Assembly: GCA_035079385.1 (NCBI GenBank)
Contig: JAVHKY010000029.1
Location: forward strand, 1,860,001-1,924,000
Source: Aspidiotus rigidus
Taxonomy: Eukaryota; Arthropoda; Insecta; Hemiptera; Diaspididae
DNA: 64,000 nt
Direction: 5' to 3'
Positions 11,901 through 23,900 of the stretch are shown here, piece after piece. Both the position numbers and the translations under genes were made by a program. Every line of letters starts with the position of its first letter. Position 1 is the first letter of the stretch. The notes beneath the pieces are model-generated. The model was not told the origin of the DNA. It was given only the letters and a program-made list of their open reading frames with translations, and ran no database searches.

Positions 11901-14900
11901 TGTTAATAATTTCGCCGTACTTCTACATTTTATCAAGCATCAGATCCTTTACATTATTCACTCCCCTAGCTTTCCTCATATGTGGTGAAAATTCTACCTT
12001 TGAAGAAAATAATCATCGCAACGTTTATCAGTATTTGTACAGGAAGACGCAATGAGATGAAAAGATCTGGATTAGCGTAGTCATAGCCAAATGGTAGGAG
12101 GCGAAGTTCAACAACGAGTTGCCAATTATTGTATTTGAAACAGGGGGTATGTGAGCGTATACGCACGCCCCCAACCGCAGCACCAGTATCTACCCTTTGG
12201 AGCAGGTATGCCCAACCTACGGCTCGCGGGTCGAATTCAGCCAGCGAAAATCCATTTTAAACAGTAGACATGAGAAAATTTCTTAATCATCATATATTGG
12301 AAAAATTGGCCCGCTTCACGTCTTACCTTACCTCGACTGACCCACTAGCTGAAAAAGGTTGGATATACCTTCTTTAGGGCATTGCGTCGGTAGTCCGGAG
12401 GGCGCGGATTGAAGGTGGCCTTGCTCTATTTTCTCCTTCAGGTCCGGGCGCTGTGAAGGTCTGTCAATGAAGCCACTAAAGGGGTCTACCGTACTGACCG
12501 AAAAAACGCTCGGAACTCAACCTGAAATTCAGGTAGTCCTGTGCTATCTACTCCTCTACCAGAGCTTTCAGCCACCACTGGGAGCTCACCAGCATTCTTC
12601 GCGACTCAGACTCCTTAGGCGGGGATTTCTTCCGCCCGCTGTCCTTTTGTTTTGTGCTTCGCCTTTCTTTTGTTGGCGCACCCTCCTGAGCGTCAGGCGG
12701 CAGCAGCAGCAGCATGGAGGATGATGCACATAAATGTGAGATGCCATAACCAGGGTGTCCATCGGTCAAGTAAGTCGAGTAAATCAAGTAAAAGTCAAGT
12801 ATTTGATAAAAGGTAAAGTAAACAAGTAAAAGTCAAGTATCTTCATTAACGGTCAATTACAAATAAATTGGGAAAATGACAAAAACTTTTGAAAAAAGCA
12901 AAAAAAAAACTCATAGGTTCTCTAACGGAGTTGAACGAGAGGTGGCCGGAAACCTGTTTTTTGGAGCACTTGGGATCTGGCAAATGTAGATTGTGACGTC
13001 ACAGGCTCCGCCCCAAGCTATATATGATATAAGGGGACTTGGAGAAGAACTTGAAATTACCGAGCTCCGAGCTTTGCCGGATGGCGGACGTTTTTTGTGA
13101 CCCCCTCCCCCCCCCCCCCCCGATAAAACAGGTTGCCTGTTGAAACAGTATTTTTAGCCAATTTGACTTTTTTTTTTTTAACGGGGAATCGTTTTATCGG
13201 GAGTCTTTCGGAAAAAAACGTCCGCATTCCGGCCGGCCGACAAACCTTGGAGTTCGAAAATGTTCTAAGCGCACCTAAAAGTCCCTCTCCTATCATATAT
13301 AGCTTGTGGGCGGGGGCTGTGACGTCACTGTTTGATAACGTCATAGGTCAGCCTTGTAACGTCACAATCTGATGACGTCATAGATTCATTTTTTTCAAGT
13401 TCCCTTACTATTATAAAAAGCTCGAAAGTCCGGGACTGTGACGTCACAGTTTGATGACTTCATACCTCAAGCTTGTGACGTCTCAAACTGATGACGTCAT
13501 CAACTTTTTGAAGTTCCTCTCCTATTATGTCTATCTACAAAGTCCGGGTTTGTGACGTCTCAATCTGATGACGTCATAGATCAATTTTTTTTTCAAGTTT
13601 CCTTCCCATTATATACAGTTTTAAAGTCCGGGACTGTGACGTCACAATTTGATGATTTCATAGGTCAACCTTGTGACGTCACAATCTTGATGACTTCACA
13701 GGTCAGCCTTGTGACGTCACAATCTACATTTTTCAAATCCCACGTGCGCCATAAAACAGGTTTCCTGTCACCCCTCGTTTAACTTTGTTAAGAACTCGAG
13801 TTTTTTTCCTTGCTCGTTAACTCGTTTACTTTCTAAAAAGGTCAAGTAAATGTCAAGTATTTTCAGAATTTCCTTTCAGTAGACACCCTGTGTAGGAGGC
13901 GGCAGCAGCAGCATGGAGGATGATGCACGTAGATGTGAGAGGCCATAACGCGACTCTACAATACATACCCACTTTGAGTTCATTTTCTTCTTCATTACCC
14001 TAATGGCGAATGTAGGCGCGTGGCTCTATGCCTCCGTTATTTTAAGCATACACGTAACCTCCATCTCCCTTAATCTCAAGGAGAGAATGTTTTGGGTCAG
14101 CTCGCTCACGTTTCCACGCTTCTTACTCGACTCACTATACTATAGGATATTGAGAGGTAGCATTTTCGCAATTTAAAATGATCGTTGGATTTACAGCAGA
14201 GATAGTTTTTCAAATCCATATTCAGCCCATTGGCTTTTACGTAATAATGCATAGCTTTGTCTTTGATAAGTGCGATTTTATTCTTAGGAAGATTCAATTA
14301 AATCGTTCATATCTGTAGACGGTATTGCTTCCATGATCTTGAGTTCCAGGCTCTGAATTTCTATGAAAACAATTATGATAGCAATATGAAATATGTGTAC
14401 AAAGACTCTTCCCATGATTGTTTTTCCCTCGCCTATCTTTGACCACCAGTCTTTTTCACCCTCTCACCAACGTACAGAAATAGTGTGATGTCTTGCATAA
14501 CTTGCGAGGGTTGTCCGCCTGAGGGAGTTTCAGAAGAAAACATGAACTATAGCAAGTTAGCCAAAATGCTTGTTCTTCCGTTTGCGGAGGTTCACTTCCA
14601 GTGTCATAATAATGAAATGAATATCATACAAATCTAATGCCAATTAACGCGAGCTCGAGGGGATAAATATAATCCACATCAGTTGCATTTTAATCGACGA
14701 TGTAAAATGTCGAGCTCAATTCAGAACATAATATTTTTAGAGATACGATCGCTTGAAATAGTGTTACGATTAAAAAAGAAGGCAACAGGATAAGAAGAAG
14801 AGTTACGCGAAGAAAAATACAACTTCCGTTTGACGGATTCAACATAAAAAATCACCTTCTGTATCAATGGAATGACTCAGTCGCTAGTCACGACGACGAA

Positions 14901-17900
14901 AGTTGTAAATTTTTGACATTGAGCCAGGTTGGTTGATTATGGAGTAGGCGTAGGCGATTACAAATTTCTAAATTCCGCGGCATTCACTTCTGAGCAAGTA
15001 TCTGGCGGTAAGAAAGAGACAACAAACGAAGGTTTTCATTGATGTTTGCGCTTGTATTCTTGATCTACGTTCATCATTATGCTAAATCAATGATTCGCTA
15101 AATTAGTGCACAGTAAATGTATGGAGAATCGTCGACAATCGACGATGTGAGGAACAAAAAAGTTTCAACAGGTAACCTAAAATTGAGCGCTTCTCTGTAC
15201 TCTTTTTTCTAAACTTGACCTAATTTGATGCGCAATCGACCTTTCGCTAGTCGTTTTATTTTTTTGTCTCCCTGTTCGTCGATATAGGATTAGATGAGGC
15301 TAAGTTTGCATATATCCATACTGCGCAACGTCATTCTATCATACGTTCCACCCTCTTCCCCCTCCCCTCCGTCGCCTCCGTTTTCAAACGTCTTTCATGA
15401 TATTTTCTCGGCTGTACGGCCAACCGAAAAGCGCGATGTAAAATTTTTGATGGATATTATTCAGTTTTCCGGCTCGCTGGAAATCGAGTCTATATGGAAT
15501 GGGTTTTCCTTCACTCCTGAAATTGTTGATTTGCTAACGTTGTTTATGCAAAATACGTGGAGAGTATTGGTAATAGGAATGGATACATTTTTTATGCGAT
15601 GTGCGTACTTAAAGTACCATTGTGGAGTAGTTTTCAACGCTGAATACGAGGCGACGGTCGGTTTCATTATCTTGTCCGGGGCTTCTCCAGACTGTGGACC
15701 TCCTCAACTTGAAATAAAAATTTTCTAAAACATAAAAACCCTGCCAGCTAATCCAAACTTTTCTTCGACGACTCGGGGACTGCCGGTTGAGAGGCGCCGA
15801 TCTACTCAATCTTGACCAGTATTACCGTTTCATGACTCAGCAAAACATAGAATCGATAAAGAATTTCAATCAATCGCTAGTTGACTCGTACTGAGATATT
15901 GAGTGATTGTAAACATAATTCTCGAAAGAACTGGGCCTATAAGTTGATTCGTAACATTGCGACACTGTGCTGGAATAGAATTGATGAACAATTTCAATCA
16001 ATTGCTGATTGAGCCGTGCTGGGATGAAACCTGAATACGATTGCCAAAAGAACTGGCTGAGATGACTCATAACATTGAGACGCTGTGCTAGAAAACATTC
16101 CGAAATAGAATTGATAAGGAATTTCAATGAGCCGTGCTAAGATGAAACCTGAGTCGAATGCGGTTGTGAACTTGATTGCCCAAAGAACTGGCTGAAATGA
16201 CTCAGAACATTGAGACGCTGTGCTAGAAAACATTCCGAAATAGAATTGATAAGGAATTTCAATGAGCCGTGCTAAGATGAAACCTGAGTCGAATGCGGTT
16301 GTGAACTTGATTGCCCAAAGAACTGGCTGAAATGACTCAGAACATTGAGACGCTATGCTAAAAAAATAATTGATGAATAATTTCAATCAATTCCTAATTA
16401 ACCTGTATCATTGACTGTACAGGTACCGGACAAATATACTGGCATTGTTGAAAAATTAGTCAGTCTGTTGGTTACTACTGCGAGAGTGCGCTGCGTATTA
16501 ACCAGCAGAGTAAAAGACAGAGTGATTGGTGACGCTTTTTACATGTGAGCAATATTCGACCTTTTTTTTCAACTCAGATTGAAGCTTTATTGAATTCACG
16601 GCTTCTCATCCTTGAATGAAGTATCATTGTCACAGCTGTCAAAGAGCTCACGCATCCAGCAAACTAATTCGACCATTACGCTCCGTGACTGGTATGGTTT
16701 CCCAGTTGAGTATATCAATAACGGAAAGGCTATATAAAAAAAGAGACAAAATTCGTATCGCCGATGCATTTTTTGGAACAATCCAATTAGCATCAGAAGC
16801 TCGATATTGGTATTTATAGTGCCGATAGGGTACGCCAAGCACATTATAAATTACGAACGACGCCAAATTAAACGCATACCGTATCTACCGGAATAATACT
16901 TTTTCAAATCTTTTTTTACTCGCACGTAAGATGTTCATCGCTCCTTTGTAGGCGACACATGTTAGCGCGAGTAAATATTTATTTCGAAGAAGAAAAAAAA
17001 GAAAAAATTTCAACTCATAAGTTTGCTGTTCAGTCAACTATAGAAGTGTGTGCTCGTATGCCAATTATTTCACTATGTTCTACTAAATGAAATACTCGCA
17101 GGTTAAATCAAAAATTATACCATCGGATACACCGACTGGTATACGAACAACAAAAAGCAACAAAGAGCCCACTCTCAATTATAAAATGACACGGTGGCGG
17201 GTAACAAACTTTCAGTTTTGTAGGTAGTCTGATCTCATTTACTCCTCTGCGTAACTGCGTAATCTAAGAAAACTACATTCGATAATCCAATATTCTACCC
17301 ACATACTCGTATACTAGCATCCTTCTATAGACAGCACGTTTTAAAAAGCGCGTGTTGTACGTAGCTGAAGAAAATTACAAATTCGAAGAAAGTGTAATGA
17401 TCACGTATTTAGTTATATATTGAAGAGAAAATATGAAAAATATTCGTTGTCTGAATAAGATTGTTTATCTGAAGCACGGAGAAAAATAATGCGTCGCAGT
17501 TTCGTTGTAGGATTAAAAATTCAAAGCTCAACAGAATCCGTATTTGTTCAAGTGACTTCGAGTCCTATTTGAAGTTGAGGTTTTCACAGGATGTCGAGTT
17601 TCTTTTTGAAAAATACCGGAAGCAACACAACGGCTCATCCTTAGATCGAAATTCGAAAATTCGATGGTTTTTGATTTCATCAACCGGACGATATTGAAAA
17701 TCGTGAAAGCGAAAATTATAGAAGATCGAAGAATACAAAAAATTTTAAATTTTTTTGGCTAAATAACTATCATCGAACAACACAAAAAACAGAACTGAGC
17801 TAAGAAGAAGAAGAAGTGAAGAATAAGGGAGAAGAAAACTGAATTAGACCAGTGGGGCCAGAAAAATGTAAATGATTCAGGGTCCATAGGAGAAGGAGAA

Positions 17901-20900
17901 AAACAAAAACAGAACCTCTCCCTCTCGAACACCCAAGATCACTTTCGAATTTTTTTTCCAAACCAGATTCGCCAGGTGGACGTTTTTCATCATACTTGTG
18001 CCTATAAAAACGGCCTCCAGAAACTAGACTGTGGATACGTGAAATTGGGGTAACATTATTCGATACGGTTTGAAAGCGAGAACATATGCGGCCCCAGAAA
18101 AAAAGAAGAAAATCGAGCAGTGGGATCTCGGCTCTTTTCAATTATCTGCTGTAATTACTTCTTTTTTCTTCTACGTAGGTACTTGGAATTTTTGAAAGTC
18201 CTGACCGTCCTCTTCCTTCGAGTAAATAACGCAATTTTGTGTGACATCACGCACCGATTTTTGTGAGACCCACTTCCAGAAAGATTTTAACCAAAAATCA
18301 TCCTCTAATGCAGAGCCGGCTTTACCTAATTTGCTACCCTAGGCGATTTTCTGTTCCGTTTTTATAGCGGGGACCCCGCTATCCCTTTTGTTGGGGGTAC
18401 TTTCAGGAAATTTTCGTCGAGGAGCGAGGTCGATGACGTCACGGACAGGGAGGGGGATTGGAAAAATTTCGACTCTCGAGCTAATACGACAGAAGCGGGA
18501 CTTGGAAAAATTTCGACCTCCGAGTTATATATGATAGAAGAGGGACTTGAAAAAATTTCGACCCTCTAGCCATATATGATAAGAAGGGAACTTGGAAAAA
18601 TTCCGACCTCTAAGCTATATATGATGGAAGGGGGACTTGAAAAAATTTCGACCCTCTAGCCATATATGATAAGAAGGGAACTTGGAAAAATTCCGACCTC
18701 TAAGCTATATATGATAGAAGGGGGACTTGAAAAAATTTCGACCCTCTAGCCATATATGATAGGAAGGTGACTTAGAAAAATTCCTACCTCCGAGCTATAT
18801 ATAATACGAAGGGGACTTGGAAAGACGACGACTTTCTTGAAATCGCAGCGCGTTCAAATTGTAACGTCATGATTTTTGGGACTCGGGAAAAATTCAGGCT
18901 CCAAGGGACTCGGGACAGCGGGTCCCCCGCTGCCATTGCAGTCCTGCAATGGCATCTAATTTTTTGAACTCGTTTTCTCCGGACAGGTAGAACATTAGAG
19001 CTCATGGACCTCATTTCTCTTCATATTGGGGATAGGACCCTTCAGCCTAGAAAATAAGCTGCGGATAGTGTCAGGGTTACAAAACGCGATGCGAAAACAA
19101 AAGGGTTTAAGGAGATGAGTGATCTGAAAGGAAAGCTTCCCACAGTAAAGTAAACGAACCCATTTCACTTTCCTTCTTTAGAGGGAGTCATACTCCGAGG
19201 AAGAGTAGTGGTCGAGTCTAAAGCTTTAAAGGTGAGTTGTAGCCGACATCAAGATCCAGGGCATTAGATTAATAACATCGACTTCCTTCGAAATTTTGAG
19301 GGGAAAAGGAGACAGAAACAAGACGGTGGTTGAGGATATTGAAGGCAGCGAGCTTATGGGCGGGAGAGCAGAAAGAGTGACTAAAGCTGCTGATGAAGGT
19401 AATTTCGTGGTTATTCTCGACAAGGAAGAGTACGACCAAAAAGTCCTTGACTCCCTTGAAGCTAGCGGATTCACAGTCAGGGGTGTCAATTTTGATTTCA
19501 ACTTCTTTAATTACGTGCGTGAAGTAAAATCAATTGTTGACAAATTTACCTCCTTGTTGAAAAAACCTAAAAGCAACTTCATTCCTAACCCCGGGCCTCC
19601 TCGGCTTTATGGCCTCCCTAAAGCTCCGCAAGGAGAATATCTTTATTAGGCCAGTGGTGTCTTTCATCTCTTCTCCTACTTCTAGACTATCCAAATTCCT
19701 CGGTCAATGGTGCAAGTCGTCTGCCTCTGCAGTGTGTTTCCTCAGTTTCCTCAACAGTCTGTATCCCATCATCGAGTTCACTATCGAAGTGGGTGGAATT
19801 TCCATGAATTTTCTTGACCTCCCTATTTCCATTGTTGGTGGCGTGCTCAATTTTCAGATCTTTCGTAAAAATACCTGCAAGGATGTGCTCCTTCCCATGA
19901 GCTCGCCGCCTTCAATACCCTCATCTGTCCCAATTCTTTTCGACATCACGCACCGATTTTTGTGAAACCCTCTTCCGGAAGGTTTGTAACCAAAAATCAT
20001 CCCCTGATGCAGGGTCGTCTTGACCTAATTGTCCACCCTAGGCGATTTTCCGTTCTGCTTTTTTTTGTACCCGTTTTCTCCCTTTGAAACATTTTTTGTC
20101 TTCTCCCGAATCCCCGGCCGCTCTAGGCAGCCGCCTACTTCACCTATTGGTGAAGTCTAGCCTGCCCTGATGAGTTCACACTCTCGCACTAAAACTTTCC
20201 CCGTCTTCAGGGATTTCAAACGATATGAATCTATTCTCGTAATTTTTTCAAATTCCTCCTCCATCTCGTTCTCACCACTCAAGTACATTTGATGATGTTT
20301 CGCCCTACCTTGACCAAAGATTCAAAGAGCTTGAACCTATTTTGTAGTGAGAAAGAGAGACGGTTCAATCTTTCTTTAGGTCTACTGCTGCAGAAGTTCA
20401 CAGCTCTAAACCTTTTCAATTTTCGAGTCCCTGAAGCAGGTCAAGGCCACTGGTGACATTACAAATGTCTGATGCGGACGTTTTCTGAAGATGTAACTCC
20501 CACAGATGAAGGAGTTTTCCCTAAAATTGTCTATTGGGCCAAGCTAATTTTTAATTTGAGACTTCATGATTACAACCGAGTTTATATAGCTTCAAAAGGG
20601 AGAGAGGTTCAGAGCTGAAATACCCTTTATAGCGCGGCTGAGATCCCCTATTATTTTTTTAACAGTTCTTGTTGATTACGGTTCCCATCACAAAAACTAA
20701 GAAGATCCGTCAACCTTCACAATTATATTATATTTGATTCCTGGAACCAGAAAGATCTGGAACTTTTGGAGCCGAAGCGATTTCTAGAGCCGGAAAAATT
20801 CAGAACTTTTTATTTTGGAGAACGGAACCGGGCACTCACAGCGAGAACCAGAAATAAACCGAGAACCTTTTAAAGATAACGGCGGGTTTCGGCCCCATTT

Positions 20901-23900
20901 ATCGAAGATCGGAATATGAAATTTTTTAAGTCTATATACGATCAAGGCCATCGATGTTGCCACAAATTCAGACGTGGGCGTTTTCTTGAGTATCCCCACT
21001 CGCTGTCCCTCCAGCAATAAAATAGAAAACCGTCTGTAATAATTGTTTGATATCCTATATTGGCTTGGTCATTATAAATAATTCAGCGGCAACTAACAAA
21101 GAAGTCCTCTCTTTTTAATATTCATACAGCCCTCCGGCTAACTGTTCCCAGTTCCTGTAAGTCTCGCCGGTGAGTCGAAATTCTCCCAAGTCGACTTCTC
21201 CAAAGTTTGAGGTCTCAAGCGGACGCGAAGTTGAGAATGTTCAGAATCCTCAAATGTAGAATAAAGACTTTAATTTTTTAATAGAAGGGGAGTGGGAGGC
21301 TCAATACCCTCGATCTGATACGACTTCAATTGCCTCAATATTCGACAGGTCTTGAAATTTCCCACGTCCGAATCAAGAGTGATGCGGCTGTCTCTGAAAT
21401 TAGGGGTAGCGGTGGGGAGGCGGTAAAGACACGAGAATACGATACATGTCAACCTTATACCAATATTTATTTAAGAGTCGAGACTTTCAACGTGTAACAG
21501 CGTCGTGTGCCATCAACCGCTAAGATCGGTACTAGCGAAAAAAACATTGAACACTGGATAATAACGATTATCTCATCTGAATGTTGATTATCTCAAAATA
21601 ATTTGAAAATGAAGTCATTCTATAAAGAAATTAAGTAAACGATATCTGTAGAGCGTGAAATTCCTCACAAGTCATTTTCTGATTAAAATTGATCTTAATC
21701 GATTAAGGAAAGCTTCCGCTCACCACCTGCGCCACTCATTGATTGTTTCGTTTTCATTGTGCACTGACCGATCCGAATTTTCAGGGTCATAATGAGATTT
21801 AAAAAAATGTTTAACCGTTACAACGAAATCCGGACGGCCAAACTAATCAAAAAAGAACGACTAATAGAAATTGATCTACCGTATATAATGATTAATGCTA
21901 CAGTAGCGCTCTCTGTGCGACTCTCTCGTTAATTTTTCCTCTTTGTAGCGGGTTCTTAACGCCTCCAAGGTACATTCCGAGGGACTGGGAAATTTTTTTG
22001 TTTGAATTCCTAGAAAAGAGGGACTTGAAAGAATTGCAAACTCCGTTTGACTCCTGTACAGGAAGCGAAACTTTCAGGTTCTAACTTTGTTGAGTCAAGC
22101 TCCAAGCGCCACAGACGGAGAGGCGCTGAGAATGGCTATCTGTAGGTAGTGCAGAAGTATGTAGCTGTTCTCTTTACCAAAAAAGAGATTCCATTGCGAC
22201 TCAACTTTGAGCTCGTGGAATTTTTCTCGTGTTCTGTTGACTGCTCGACCGTCTATTCATTCTTACCTGACTTCAGGAAAGATGAAGGAGAAAAAGAAAA
22301 CGTCTCACATAAGGGCTGCGATTATAGACTACAGTGGCCCGGGGGGTAAATGCGCATTAAATTAATTTCTTCTCGAACTTGAGTCATGGTGGAACAACAG
22401 GCAAAAAGAAATGTTCTGCGGATCATAGGTTACGATAATGATGGTTGTCTCCAACACACTATACTACCTTGACCTCACAAAGAATCGGTCTCTCCACACA
22501 ATTTTACATTGTGAATTTGAAATTCCGTTCGGAAATTCGAAACGAATGCAGAAGAGCGAGTTGATCGAATCTATTGAAGCATTATGCTCTGTACACGCGT
22601 CTAAACGAATACGGAAATTGAACGAGAAAAGTTCTTGTCGTATATGCGTGCGTATACTGAGTTGCGAGTTCCAATTCTCAAGCCAAAAAGCCACATCATG
22701 AATGTGTGATGTGGTAGCGGTATAACCTGTAAACTTTCTCAGTTCATTCACGAGGCGAATTGGAGCTCGCGCTCGATGCTGCGCGTCGAGTCCTGAATGA
22801 AAACACGGTGGCGGGAGGGTAGGAGGAAAAGAACGTCGGCGTTTTTCCCGAGGTACGAAAGTCTCTTGACGCGTGTGGGCGCGTCTGTAAGAATGGTGCT
22901 CCGATGGTACATTTCGCACTACTACTAATACAACTTTTCGTTCTTTGTTCGCCGGATTACACTTTGGAACAGTGACACTGTGGTGGTAGTTCTGTTTCAT
23001 TAATATTTTTTGGAGAACGAGCTTTGAACCTATTCGTGACGGATATTCCGCTAATAGGGGCTTCCGTTTGCCTTCCTTCTGTTGCCCGACTACTCTGAAG
23101 AATTAATAATTGTATTGTTTTATTTACGAATTTTGTAATTAAATGGAATACGAGAGAGGGTAGAAGGAGAAACTCGACGCAGTTCGTTCTCGAATATTTT
23201 CGAGCGTGTTGTCATTCTTCGAAAATTAAAAGTTGAAATTATCGTTTTTGTGAGCTCATGCGGGGCGGTTCGATTCGTTTTTGAGAAATACTAATGGGAC
23301 CCGTTCTGGAACAGTGATTAAAAATAAGAAATACTTCTGTTACAAATCCAAAGTGTCTTATCAGAATGGTTCAATGAAAATCGGCGACTATTTTGAGACT
23401 TTCAGAGGACTCTCACTAGAAGTCAGCTATACACCATCCCGTTGAATTGATACAGATCATATTTTCGTCTAAAGCTGAGAACTTCCAATCATACAGCACT
23501 GTTCCATGCAGAAAGTCCAAACATCAGAAATGAATGAAGTTGTACGGTTTATAAAAACATAAATCAAGACTCCATCTTACTCCTCTCATTTTCCTCCACT
23601 TAAACTCGAGTCGTAATATCGTTTCGAATGCGCTAGCTCGACAAAACTCGACATTAAAATGCGAAAATTCCAGTTTTTATTTTACAAACCGTACATAAAT
23701 GAATGATATATCACAATATTTATTACCAAACATTCGAAAAATCAACGAAATTCAAATTGAAAATCGTAAAAATCGAAAACTATATAACGAAATCGAAGAA
23801 TGCAAAAAATTGTAAATATTTTCGGCTAAATAGCCATTATCGAACGACGTGCAAAATAGAACTGAGCTGAGAAGAAAAAGAAGTGAGGATAGGAAAGAAG

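Noticed and set aside
15294..15728. 144-residue + strand open frame in the phosphatase intron
   Set aside because: No family resemblance, no convincing exon borders, and overlapping frames on the other strand.
22464..23000. 178-residue minus-strand open frame
   Set aside because: Low-complexity Arg/Pro/His-rich product from a GC-richer patch, no domain and no splice context; open frames on both strands overlap.
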